From positions 27,080 to 91,079 of the forward strand of contig KN832564.1 in assembly GCA_000827205.1 (NCBI GenBank): a stretch of 64,000 bases of DNA. Reading direction: 5' to 3'. Of the stretch, positions 19,597 through 30,582 are shown piece by piece. Numbering within the stretch: position 1 is the first letter of the stretch; every line of letters begins with the position of its first letter. The position numbers and the translations under genes are program-made. This DNA is from Plicaturopsis crispa FD-325 SS-3 (taxonomy: Eukaryota > Basidiomycota > Agaricomycetes > Amylocorticiales > Amylocorticiaceae). The notes below the pieces were generated by a model that was not told where the DNA came from, did not search any database, and saw nothing but the letters and a program-made list of their open reading frames with translations.

Positions 19597-21683
19597 GTAG
19601 GTATCTTCAGGGTCCGGACGAATGTTGCTCGTCTCTCGCCGTTCATGTCTATCGCCAAGTCTTCGTCTGCACTTGAATGTGTCTTCGATTTAAATCCGCC
19701 GTCGATATAAATTGGGCTCAATGCCCACACTATGTTCCTTACTTTGTCTTGCACCAACCGCAAGAAAGTGCTCGTTAGCGCTGAAAAAGATGAACAAAAA
19801 GCTTGAGCCTTTCACATTGAGCGCCAATAAATTGCTCACAGCAAAGGACAAGTTGCCGCACAAAGTATATTGGAAGCACATCCACACCCGCGGAGCACTG
19901 CTGAACCGTCCCGGGACAGTTGCATGATGACAGATGTCGAACGGCTGCATTCGAATGAACGTATAAGCCACAACACACGAATATCTAGACTGACCTGAAC
20001 CAGATGCAGGTGCTGTGCGGATTCGCTGGGAAAGCTTGGAAGTCCATCGCACAATGGCTGAAGAGCCGGAGTTTAGCGGTTGATCTTCCGATGGCGAAGA
20101 CGGGGACGGAGAACCAGGGCGCTGCACGAGATCTATAACGGAAGCCAGAGCACCAGAGTGAAGCGGATGCGTCATGCAGCGGGCCTGAGGAGAAATGACA
20201 CGTCGGCAGAGAGACCGACACCAGGAAACGCATCCGGACGCGCTAGGCAGCATGTCTCCCATGTAATACGCGACAGTAAACCTGGGCACAAAGATGGTTG
20301 TGTGTAGGCGCCCAGCGGTGTTGATCGACGCGCTACAGAGCTAGTAGAGAAATGATACCGCCTGACTTTGGGCGATCACTTGACAGAATTTACGTCCCGA
20401 GCTGTACACGGGATGAGGCTAAGGAGACGCCGCCGTGAGCAGAGGACCGAGCATTGACGCTGCGGCCGCACCCACCGGCAATCGCTGCGCATAACTGATG
20501 TGATTTCTCTCAACTGGGCTGTACATTGACGAAAGCATAGCACTCACATCATAAATATTTGAATAGCATACTTATCCTTTGCATACCGGCGTCTGAGATG
20601 GCATCTAAAAAACGGGCGCCAGTCCACCCGGAGGACCCGGAAGGCAAAGCGAGACGGTAGAAGAAGCAAGAGCTTCAGCTACTCCACGTTGAACGCTCTT
20701 CGGAAAGGATGAGAGACTGCAGCAATTCGTCTAGGAAAGACTCACGCGTCCAGGGCGTCTACTACGAGCGAGAGTCGGAGGTCAGGGCACAGAAACCTCA
20801 AATTGAGGTCTTGTACGCGATCCGGGGACCCTGATTCAGTGAGTGCGACTGCATGTGCATCTGGGCAGTATGTTTAGCAGAGTCTCTAGCAGGTTTTGTC
20901 GTCAACGTTCTGCTCCGCTCGCAAGAAAAATCAGTGATGAACATCCTACGCACATTCGCTGGGTTATCAAACGCACGTGGCTATACCGGATATGGGCAAA
21001 TGTTATTCTGCAGCGCCTCGTATGCCGTTGCGGCCAACGTACTACCTTCGCGACCAAAAGTTGTGCATATGGACCTTGCGTTCTGCTCATATAATTCTCA
21101 CCGTGCGCCGGCATCAAATAGACAGCATCTGTGCTATGTCTTGTTGGGATGATCGCGAGGCTGTACTGATAGGTGGGCTCGCCTCTGGACGTTCTGAACG
21201 TTCGTCCCATTAACTGACGCTCCCGCTCCTAGTTCATGTCCATGGTGACATTTTAACACTACGCTAGATGCCTGTCATGAGGCCAATCTCTGCACGGATG
21301 CATCGTACTGTCAAAATAGGCGATGCAGCTGCAATGATTGAAACAAGCTATCTAGGCCTTTTCTGGAGAGTCCGACACCGCTTCACTCCAACAAGTCGTC
21401 GGCACTGCTCTACAATGCTCCGCTAGCAGCGGTCCAGAGGCTGTCTGTCACATCGCAGGTATGTAGCCGCAAATCAATTATATTATCATATTGATGAGGT
21501 GAAATTGAATGATCCCTTCCCAGTGCAGCGCATGGATCGCCTGATCGCGCACCCCCCAGCTATGGGCATTAAAAGGCGTCACTTCAAGCTGGAAAACCCC
21601 ATCTCGTCTCGCCTCATCGCATCCCCCACGCCCAAGCCACTTTTAATCAAATTCTTCCTACCCTCTCCTTCTATTAATTGAAT
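19597..21683. other. 2.1-kb intergenic stretch, no gene recognised
   Basis: Contains the 3' tail of F-box gene 7 and the promoter of the thaumatin-like gene. At 20598-20840 a short frame begins MASKKRAPVHPEDPEGKARR and continues in frame after a stop, which looks like decayed coding sequence of unknown origin. A 71-codon frame at 19712 has no recognisable features. Nothing else stands out. Confidence 0.4.
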
Positions 21684-22534
21684 ATGCGGTCCTTCACGTT
21701 CGCTGCTACCGTCGCTGCTCTTGCCCTGACCGCGTCTGCGAGCTCTGTGGTCCCCCACACCCTCATGAAGCGCGATGCCCACCCCTTCACGCTCGTGAAC
21801 AAGTGCGGCAACGCTATCAACGCTGTCGTTGCGGACACCAAGTGTGGCTACAGCCCTCGTACGTCGGATGCATGGTTGGGGGTGAATATACAGACTGACA
21901 TTATTGGTTCACGCTAGGCTGCGACGACGCCTCTGCATACTCTGGCGCCCAGCCCGGAACCATCGCGGCTGGTGCCAGCGCGTCGATCACTATCGACAAC
22001 GCTGTAAGTTTTACACCCGCACCTCCCGCGCGCACAACTGACATTGCCGCAGTGGGTCGGCCGTATCTTCGCGCAAAACGGAAACTGTGGAGCTAAGGGT
22101 GAAGACTGCACTATTTCCGAGTTTAACCTCGGTGAGTTTATTGCCCACGACCCTTCTGCATCACCGTTTCTCATGCGCACGATTCTAGACACCGGCTCCC
22201 AATACACCGCCCAGGCATACGATATTTCCAACATTCAGGGCTTCACCCAGTCCACCTCTCTCGGCGCTGCAGGATGCGCCACTTCGACTTGCACAAGCGC
22301 CAGCTGCGCTGTACGTCCCCCTTTCGATTCGTTGTGTGCCTTCTAATTAAATCGTGTCGGCAGTGCACTGACGCATACCCCGTCGGCGACACCACTGGCT
22401 GTGGTGACGACGCCCCCGTGAAGGCCTGCGGCCCTGGTGCCATTGCCTTCACCGGTACGTCCATGTTTTTCTTTCTGTCAAAGCTAGGCCGCTGACCGAT
22501 TTCATTGTCAATTACAGTCACTTTCTGCCCTTAA
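21684..22534 (+). CDS. Small thaumatin-like protein 1, secreted
   Basis: Six exons (21684-21858, 21918-22003, 22053-22131, 22189-22310, 22364-22454, 22518-22534) sum to 189 residues. Signal peptide (MRSFTFAATVAALALTASAS) and then a Kex2-type site (LMKR) before the mature DAHPFTLVNKC. The mature part has 12 Cys and the thaumatin-like landmarks NKCGNAI, CGYSPRCDD, FAQNGNCG, GEDCTISEFNL, YDISNIQGF and FCP at the C-terminus. Proteins of this family act outside the cell; some bind or cleave beta-1,3-glucan, but activity cannot be read from sequence here. A paralogue follows at 23029. Confidence 0.9.
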
Positions 22535-23028
22535 ATCTCTGCTGTTGGCTTTCACCACGGACTCCTTCACCACACACGCTCGCTGAACTCCATATACACC
22601 GCCCGCTCGCTCAAAACACCCCGCATAGCATTATTTATCGCACTCCATCGCTATTTATTGGTTGTTTGAATAGGTATTTTGTAGGCCTCATGCTGGTCGT
22701 CCTTGTTTGTTGCATTACACTTCTTGGTGGTCCAATATCAGCATATTGTTATGTTATTTCAACCTTTGAAGAGTGCTAAAAACCCTTGAGACCGAGGAAA
22801 TCCGAGCGAAGCACCCAGATTTCATTTTATCGACAATGAACGCCTGCGGGTATATGACGGAGGCCGCGTGAGAAGCGCAGATCTATTATAACTTTTTCCT
22901 ATGTTTTCTTCTGCTTTCCCTCGCCTCGCCCAACCCTCACCTCCTCCTCGCCGACCATTGTTCTTAACCATTCGTTAGGGTGCCCATTCACACTCGTTCA
23001 CTACATTCACTTGTTCACCTACTCCACA
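22535..23028. other. Intergenic spacer between thaumatin-like genes
   Basis: Holds the 3' end of the first gene and the promoter of the second. A pyrimidine-rich tract (CTTTCCCTCGCCTCGCCC region, about 22910-22960) lies 70-120 nt before the second start, as often seen in basidiomycete promoters. No gene seen. Confidence 0.5.
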
Positions 23029-24093
23029 ATGCGATCCACCTGGTCCTTCACCGCCTTCTTCACTATCGCGCTCGCAGCCTTCGCGAGCGCCTCGGCGCCG
23101 CCGCGCTCACACAGGAGCCTTAGAGCCTTGCAGCAGCGTGCGGCAGAGGTAGAGGTCGCCCGGGACCTCTCCGTGAAGCGTTACAAACGCCTCGAACGTC
23201 GGTGCAACGCGCACAATGCAGCCGCCGCGAACTCAACCAGCGCGGCCGTTGCGACGACTGCGGCGATTTCCACGACGGCAAAGGCCGCCGCAACGACGAC
23301 GACTGCTAAAAAAGTGACAACCTCTCAGGTCAAAGCGTCCAGCACGGCTTCTTCCCCTGCTGCGTCGTCCAGCGGCAGTGGCAGTACCAGCGGGCACAAG
23401 TTCACGCTCACGAACAAGTGCTCGAACGCCGTGAAGCCCGTATTCGCAGATACGCGGTGCGGATATAGTCCCCGTGCGTATCTTTATCTCGCTGCCCCTC
23501 TCTCAAACTAACCGGTATTGCAGGCTGCTCCGACGCCTCGTCCTTCTCGGGTGCACAGCCTGCATCTCTCGCCGCCGGCGCGACCACGACGGTCACGGTC
23601 GACGACAACGTGCGTCCTTATTTTTCCTTTCCAGTTATCGCTGATATTAACGGTTTGGGCGACGGTGCAGTGGGTCGGCCGCCTATTCGCGCAGAACGGC
23701 AAGTGCGGCGCGTCGGGCGAGGACTGCACGATGCTCGAGTTCAACCTCGACTCGGGCTCTCAGTGGACGCCGCAGGCGTACGACATCTCGAACATCCAGG
23801 GCTTCACGCAGTCCATATCCGTCGGTGCGGACGGGTGCGACACCGCGACGTGCACGAGCGCGTCGTGCGGGGTGCGTATGATCTCATAGCTTGCGCGGTT
23901 ATGTGGCTCACGTGCGGGATTTTTAGTGCTCGAACGCGTACAAGGTCGGCGACCTCGCGGGCTGCGGCGGGGACGAGGCCGTCAAAGCCTGCGGTGCCGG
24001 GAATGTCGGCTTCAATGGTGCGCAGTGCCGCGCATATGGTGGTCTATATGTATGCTAACACGCATCCATCTTCCAGTCGTCTTCTGCCCTTAA
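23029..24093 (+). CDS. Thaumatin-like protein 2 with Ala/Thr-rich N-extension
   Basis: Five exons (23029-23473, 23524-23609, 23671-23871, 23927-24017, 24077-24093) sum to 279 residues. Signal peptide MRSTWSFTAFFTIALAAFAS, then about 100 residues rich in Ala, Thr, Ser and Lys (likely O-glycosylated linker or stalk), then the 12-Cys thaumatin-like domain (FTLTNKCSNAV, CGYSPRCSD, FAQNGKCG, GEDCTMLEFNL, YDISNIQGFTQS, FCP). Intron positions match its neighbour except that the intron after EFNL is missing. The extension is the main difference and could tether the domain to the cell wall. Confidence 0.88.
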
Positions 24094-24642
24094 ACTACGG
24101 CGCGCTCATGACCGCCCGACCTCACGTCTTGATCGTATCGCTGTCTTATTCTGTCATGCTTTCTCGGATCTCTGGTTTGTATCCTCCGGTTTGTATCTTT
24201 ACTCTTAGACCTCTCTCTTTTTATTTTCCACCTCGGGCGCTAGACTGCCATGCCAGCCATCGCACGCCCCTTACCTCCCCCTCCCCTCTCGGTATTTGAT
24301 ATGGCCGGGGGGTAGATAATGCAATGGCTCGGGCCCATTGTATTTGCACGCTTACATTGATGCTGTGTAGCCCTCTTTATAGACATGTTGACATGAACTT
24401 GCGATGCGGGGAATCGATGGGCAAAGAGGACCGACGAAGTAAGTACGGTGAGGAAAGCTACAGCCAAGTACTGCGGCGGAAAACGACCCATGTCTAAGGA
24501 TACACCGTCGCGCGTCACGTACGTAGCTATCTTTTACAGTTGATCGCACGGGAGGCGAGCTCCTAGAGTCAGCGTGGACCTGCGTATGAGCATGGACGGT
24601 GAGATACAAATCATCAAGGCCGCAAAGACCGTCACCAGCTCT

Positions 24643-25532
24643 CCTGCTCACGCCCGCGACAGCCGCCATTCCTTGCTCGGTCTCGCGGATAGCATCGTCC
24701 CATAAGTATGTCGCCCCCGTCTCTCGCCACGCGTTCCCGTTCTTCCGGTGAATTCCGTGCCGTAGAGACGTCTAGCCGCCCGTCCATCCGATCCCGCGTT
24801 TTCCAGTCCGCGAAATCAGCGTAATGGTAACGAAAACGCGTGTCTGTCACAGAAAGCACGAACACCTCGATGCTTGCGTGCTTCTCCAGCGTCTGCTTGA
24901 CCGTAAGGTGCGTATCGCCGGGCGAGCGGCCATGTTGAAAAGCGAGTCTCACGTGCGTCAGGTGCGCGAACGCGCGACAAGGATTCGCATCGCCGGTCCA
25001 GCGCCTGAGGATGGTTGCGTCGAGGCGTGTTATATGCGTTATAACGGGCATGGGCGTCCCACCGGTGCGCCGCAGGGCGACGATGACCGGGAGCGTGTTT
25101 GTGTTCACGAAGACGTATAGCTCGCGTGAGGGTGGCAGGAGGGTGCCTGCGTCGGTGGCGCGCCAGAGGGCGAAGCCGGAGAACGCTTCGGGGATCATAG
25201 CTACATTGATTAGCTTAGGACAACGCTGCACGATACCGTAGCACAGGTTATCATGGCCGTTTTTGACGAATACGAAAGAGGCGGTTTTGACGAGTGGGGT
25301 GCGGTGGGGATCGGTGGTCTAGAAAAGCTATGAAGGATTCGGCTGCGGCTTTGCTGCGGATAACGACCGTTTTGAGGAGGTATGGGAGGACGAGATGGCG
25401 TGTCCAGCCTGCCACGAGCGTGAGTGCAAGGCAAGTTTCAGATGAGGATGCGGCTGCGAGTGTGAAGATATGAAGGATGAGTTCGTTTGGCAAGCTGTGG
25501 AATGGGTAAGATGTAGCACTGCGAGTAGGCAT
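24643..25532 (-). pseudogene. F-box gene 8 (two frame changes)
   Basis: Start MPTRSATSYPFHSLPNELIL at 25532. The frame slips near 25320 (after ESFIAFLD) and again near 24690 (after DGGDI), and the EWFWG motif is reduced to DFADWKTRDRMDGRL. The middle (VQRCPKLINVAMI, SRELYVFVN, FAHLTHVRLAF) is well conserved. With a promoter block still present upstream it looks like a recent loss; the product is unlikely to work. Confidence 0.8.
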
Positions 25533-25578
25533 GGCACTCGTTGATGGCTGGTTGAGTTGCGTATTGAGGCCCTTGTGT

Positions 25579-25663
25579 GGTCAAGGACTCGAGGTGTAGT
25601 GCTATCCGTGTATCGATCTGTGACGAGAGTGATTAGGTCACCCGATCGATATCGATGTACGGA
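25579..25663 (-). promoter_or_regulatory. Conserved F-box promoter block (gene 8)
   Basis: On the minus strand: CGGGTGACCTAATCACTCTC, then GTCACAGATCGATACA, a CACTACACCTC stretch and GAGTCCTTGACC, ending 47 nt before the gene 8 start. It lies between gene 9 and gene 8, showing that the tandem unit includes the spacer. Confidence 0.65.
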
Positions 25664-25796
25664 CTGCCTCACAGAACAGCGTGACGATAGAGGAGAAGAA
25701 CAATTGTAAGCTGAAGGTCTGGACGGGAAGGCATTGATGATGAAGACGGAGACCATGCCGATGCGTGTCGACCTCGGGATCGGATGAAAGGTTAGC

Positions 25797-26765
25797 GTGG
25801 ACCTGAGTACGAGCATGCACGGTGAGATACAGACAATCGTCGCCGCAAAGACCGTTACCTGCTTCCTCACGCGACAGCCGCCATTCCTCGGTCTCGCGGA
25901 CTGCATCATGCCATATGTCGTTTCCGCTCCTTGCTGCACGCTCCCAATCTTCCAACGGATTCCATGCGCGTGCGCGTGTCGCGTAGATCCGCCCGTCCAT
26001 GCGATCCCGCATGCCCCAGAACCACTCCGCGAACGAATCGTCGTAAGAGTGCATGCCAATCACACGGAGCACAAGCATTTCGACCATCGGCTGCTTTTCC
26101 AGCACCCCCGTGGCCGCACTGTAGAGGACGTCCCATGGGCACGCGTAGAAAGAGATTCTCGCGTGCGTCAGGTGTGTGAGCGCGTTGAAGGGAATTATCC
26201 TGCCCAAATGCACCGGAAAGTGCGTCGTGTCGATGCGCGTTACGTGCGCCAAAATAGGCATGGACATATTGGCGTATCGCACCGGGACGACAAAGTTCGC
26301 GAACGCGCGTACGTAGGTGGATTCCCTGGCCATGAAGGTCTCCGAGACGAGCACCGTGATGTGTAGCTCGCGCGAAGGCGGAAGGACGGTGCTTGCATCG
26401 GTGGTCCGCCGGCGAAAGGCGCCGAACGCTTCGGGGAGCAAGGCTATATCGATGAGATTTGGACATCGCTGCACTATACCGTAGCACAGGTCGCTAGAGT
26501 CGTCTCCAGCAAATGGCAAAGAGGCGGCTGCGACAAATGAAGTGCAGTGGGGATCCCGGTCTAAGAGGTCGATGAAGGCTTTGGCTGCGACTTCGGTGCG
26601 GATGACAACCGTCTTGAAGAGGTACGGGAGGACGAGATGGCTTGTCCAGCCTGCCACAAGCATGAGAGTTAGGCATGTCTTGGATGATGAAGCAGCTGCA
26701 AGCGTGAATATATGGACGATGAGCTCGTTTGGAAGGCCCTGAAATGGTGAGGAGTTATCAAGCAT
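25797..26765 (-). CDS. F-box protein 9, intact
   Basis: Start chosen at ATG 26765 (MLDNSSPFQGLPNELIVHIF); the frame is open to 26828 but that lies in the promoter block. It carries LVAGWTSHLVLPYLF, AAASLPFAGDDSS, VQRCPNLIDIALL, SRELHITVLV, LTHLTHARISF, EWFWGMRDRMDGRIYAT and GNDIWHDAVRETEEWRLS. Like gene 4 it lacks the usual TAG. A 56-nt intron (25858-25803) would give the end EEAGPR and a stop at about 25797; unspliced, the frame runs on to 25638. The 3' end is therefore uncertain. Confidence 0.7.
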
Positions 26766-26822
26766 CGTGCGCTTGTTGATCTTTGGATCAAGTACTGCAC
26801 CCAAACTGAGACTGTTGTGCGT

Positions 26823-26912
26823 GGGCAAAGTACTTGAGGTGTAGTGTTCACTGTTTTGCGGTGCTATCCTTCAACTTGTATCGATCTGCGACGAGAGTGA
26901 GTCCTGAGTGAC
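26823..26912 (-). promoter_or_regulatory. Conserved F-box promoter block (gene 9)
   Basis: On the minus strand: GGACTCACTCTCGTCGCAGA, then TCGATACAAG, an insert of about 20 nt unique to this copy, and CACTACACCTCAAGTACTTTG. It ends 58 nt before the start codon of gene 9. Confidence 0.6.
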
Positions 26913-27256
26913 GGGGAGTGGATGCAATTCACGCACCAAAATTTACGACGCACGATCATCCAAATGGCGCCACGTGTTCCGGCGACTTCTCCAGAGTCCA
27001 ATGTGGCCAAGTCCCTCGCGCGTCTTTGCTCGCCTCAGCACCTGCGCGGATGGGCCACCGATCGACATCGGTGCTCTGGCTGCCTCGCATAGCAGCGCCA
27101 TGCTAGAAGATCAATTCCTTGGGACACTTGCGACTTTTGAAGGTCTGCTAGTGAAAGGGAAGGTATTCATGAAGAAGACGGAGACCGTGCCAACGTGTGT
27201 CGACCTCGGAATTGAATATAATATATGCTTCAAAGCCGCGAGAGCAATCCTGGACC

Positions 27257-27405
27257 TGGGTGTGACCCAGATGATTAGTAGACATGAGTTATTATGATCA
27301 AGAAGACCTGAATACTCACCTACAGTGGCATGGACACCCGTGTGCCCCATCATGCATCATCGGTTTCACGGAAAGCGTCGTCCCATATGTGGCCGGGTCC
27401 TGTTA
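27257..27405 (-). pseudogene. F-box relic 10 (C-terminal tail only)
   Basis: Minus strand retains IWDDAFRETDDA in one frame, then an out-of-frame end at TAG (27322-27320), donor GTGAGTATTC and, 64 nt on, acceptor CCAG/GTCCAGG. The F-box and middle region are absent. It marks the right edge of the array. Confidence 0.7.
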
Positions 27406-27562
27406 AATAAAAAGAGAGGATCTCATACCAAGGTGAGAGGATTATTCAGGCGAGAGCTTGGACCTCTGTAGGCCATCGAGCATTGTTGCTTACAAGAGAT
27501 TGAATGTCGTCGTGGTCAACCATGTGATGAAGGAATAAATATATTGGACGACAATCCAACCT

Positions 27563-28576
27563 CTAGTCAACTTTCCGCGCCCATTTCCGTCCGGAAGCCT
27601 GGTGCGGGGCGGGCGACGGCGATTTGGGGGGCACTATAACATACTCATTGCTTTGCGCCTCCGTCAAAGCTTTCGCTGTTGCGTGCTTCTCACCAGTCGG
27701 GACCTTGCCAAGCTCCCCGCCGTCCCCTTTTCCCCAGTACATCCACATCTGTGCGCCGAGCACGATATTCAACAGCAACGCCAGGGCGAACCCGGCCGTG
27801 ACGATGAGGTCGCCCACCTCCGTCGCCGTGGTGAACAGACGCGCGAGGCATCCTACTATTTGGGAGATGACGGCAAATGCAGAGAGCTGGCCCGTGGATT
27901 GCGCGCGCGCGTTCTGCGTGATCTGCGGCAGTTTCGAGAACAGCGAGAGGGGAAGCGTGGCGAGCTGGAGGAAGGCGAGCGTTTCTTTCGGCAAAGAGTA
28001 CAGCACGAAACCGGAAGCTACGGTGGCAACGGATGCGATTGCTAGTTTGCTGCTCGTATTTTGCGCCTTCCTGAGTGACGCGGTAGGGAAGTAAATGATG
28101 AGCAGGGTGATGAGCGTGTTCTGGATGGTGAGGAACAGGTTTTCGCCGTATGTCGAAAAGGGGAAGTCATTGCGGAAGGAGTATGCAGAAGTGATGGCAT
28201 ATGCGAGCGTTTCGAGGACGTATGCAGGTAATGACAGTCCTCGTGCAGATCGTGCGGACAGGACTGTGGGGTTGAAACTTGGTGAGTATCGTCCGTGCAG
28301 GATCGGCCACAAACAACTCACTAAGTAGTAGCTGTGGCACCTTCATTATTGAGCCTCCGACAACTATGCCAAGTCCCAGGCCCTTCGACAGAGAGTATTT
28401 GATACATTCGACATCATTCACGTCTAGGTTTTCCACCAACGAGATGTAGCATTTCTATTCAAAGTGTGAGTCTCACGCCCTCCTTGACAGACCAACCTCG
28501 TACAACTTACCTGGCCAACTATAGATACGCCCAGGTCACGAATAAACCAAGGAAAATTACGGGTAATGCTTGTCAT
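27563..28576 (-). CDS. MPDU1: MPDU1-like PQ-loop membrane protein
   Basis: Three exons (28576-28511, 28454-28322, 28263-27563) sum to 299 residues. Matches the mannose-P-dolichol utilization defect 1 family: KCYISLVENLDV, then SKGLGLGIVVGGSIMKVPQ (first PQ-loop) and ARSARGLSLPAYVLE, a second loop at LPLSLFSKLPQITQNARAQS, and several hydrophobic helices. MPDU1 proteins sit in the ER membrane and are needed for use of dolichol-linked mannose and glucose in glycan assembly. The C-terminal 50 residues are polar and fungal-specific. The start ATG (28576) opens MTSITRNFPWFIRDLG, as in longer family members. It shares a 164-bp spacer with the divergent eIF3e gene. Confidence 0.85.
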
Positions 28577-28740
28577 TATAACGACAGTAGAGGTTGCAAA
28601 GCAAGAGGCGCTGAGGCTGCGCGTACGTGGTTCACTCTTGCAGCGCGTCTGTGGCTGTGCAAATTTCCATTTTGGGCGACGCAAAAAATTGTGCCTCCAA
28701 GTCTGCAACGACGAGCTCGAGGATCTCTTCATCACACAAA
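28577..28740. promoter_or_regulatory. Bidirectional MPDU1/eIF3e promoter
   Basis: Only 164 bp separate the two divergent start codons, so both promoters and 5' leaders must overlap. The spacer is CT/CAG-mixed without an evident TATA box. Confidence 0.6.
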
Positions 28741-30343
28741 ATGGCGGAATACGATCTCTCGAAGACCATTATACCGTATCTGGATCGCCACTTGGCCTTC
28801 CCGCTGCTTGCCCATCTCGCCGAGGATGAACTCTTTCCGGTCGAGGAGGTGCAGGCCGCGCAATATGAGCTCGCGAAGGGCACAAATATGGTCGACTACG
28901 CCGTCAGCCTGTTCCAGGAGCTGCATCCAGACGAGGAGATCCCTGAAGGTGTGTCGAGTGTAGCTGCTAGCCACTGTGTGCGATGGTCCTGATGGATGCT
29001 ACCAGAGTTCTCGGGGAAGCGAGAGAATGCTGTCTCTACAAATGAGCGCTTGCAGCTAGAGGCGCAGGCCGTCCTGGATGTTATCGAGAATCCCGACGTT
29101 GCCCAAGCTCTGCGTCAGGACAAGAGCCAAAACTTGCAGTACCTAAAAGACAACTACAATGTGCGTCGAAACCGACTATGGGATATATTGATCTTAGTGC
29201 TGATGACACTCGGATAGCTCACCCTGGAGCAAATAACAGCCCTCTACAACTTCGGTCAATTCCAATATACATACGGAAACTACAGCGGCGCGGCCGACTA
29301 CCTGTACCATTTCCGCGTGCTTTCCACAGACAACGATCTCAACACCTCCGCCCACTGGGGCAAGCTCGCTTCGGACATCCTCACGGGTAAATGGGACGTT
29401 GCCCTCGAGGAGCTGAACACCCTCCGCGACATCGTCGACTCGCGCGCACCCTCGCCACTCCTCACCGCTTCCGCCGAGCCTGCAGCCCTGACCCAGCTGC
29501 ACTCGCGCACATGGCTCGTCCACTGGTCGCTGTTCGTCTACTTCAACCACCCCGAAGGGCGCACCCTGCTGCTCGAAACATTCCTCGCACCGACCTACCT
29601 CAACACGATCCAGACCGCATGCCCCTGGATCTTGCGCTACCTCGCCACCGCGGCCATCCTCGCTCGGAAGACGACCGCCGCGACGAGCTCGCGCGTGCGC
29701 CACTCGATCAAGGAGATCGTCAAGGTCATCCAGACGGAGGAGTACCAGTATCAGGATCCCGTGACGTCGTTCCTGAAGGAGCTCTATGTGGAGTTCGATT
29801 TCGAGGCGGCGCAGAGGGAGCTCACGCTCGCGGAGCGCGTCGTTGGGGCTGATTTCTTCCTGGGCGAGTTCAGGGAGGAGTTCCTGGACAACGCCAGGTA
29901 TCTGATTAGTGAAGCGTATTGCCGGATACATCAACGAATCGATATCGGGTACGTTCTCTAGCATCGTTTCTACTGAAGTATATACTGACCATCTATACAC
30001 CAGTGATCTTTCGGAGCGACTAAACCTTTCGAAAGATGAGGGTGAAAAATGGATCGTTAATCTTATTCGCGAGACACGGATGGGTGCCGATGCGAAAATC
30101 GACCTCGAAAAGGTTCGTCGTTTGGCAGTTCCCTCTTCGTCTCGTCCGTACTAATCTCTTTCACAACAGAACGTCATTGAGATCAACCGACCACCACTCC
30201 CGATTTACCAGTCGGTCATCGAGAAGACGCGCGGCCTCGCCTTCCGCACACAAGCTCTCGGTGCCGCTATGTCGCAACAGCAGACGCAGCAACAGCACCA
30301 GCAGCAACCCCCGAAAACACCATTAGTAGAAGGCGCTCGGTAG
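28741..30343 (+). CDS. EIF3E: Translation initiation factor 3 subunit e (Int6)
   Basis: Five exons (28741-28948, 29006-29160, 29218-29948, 30004-30112, 30170-30343) sum to 458 residues, the usual size. [23 protein letters not shown] and [23 protein letters not shown] are eIF3e hallmarks; the PCI domain follows ([22 protein letters not shown] and [27 protein letters not shown]). It forms part of the eIF3 scaffold that brings mRNA to the 40S ribosome. A Gln-rich tail ends the protein. Introns are 49-61 nt with standard borders. Confidence 0.95.
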
Positions 30344-30582
30344 TCATTGCAGTATCCTTGTGTGTTTACTAGTTCTTGTGCTTTCTATGTAGCTTACCCT
30401 CTCCCTCATCACTCGAGCGGTGTCTGCATTCTGTTCGAATAGCTGATTACCCGAGGCGCTTGTCTTGATGCAAGTCAGTGAACGCTTGAACCTTGATTGA
30501 TTCACAAATTTACACAATACGGTAAAGACATGGTACACAGTATCTATCTACTTACGTTGCGAGAGTAAATCTACTCCAGCAC

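Noticed and set aside
30344-30582. Possible extra gene between eIF3e and the aminotransferase
   Set aside because: The convergent spacer is only 239 bp and has no coding features.
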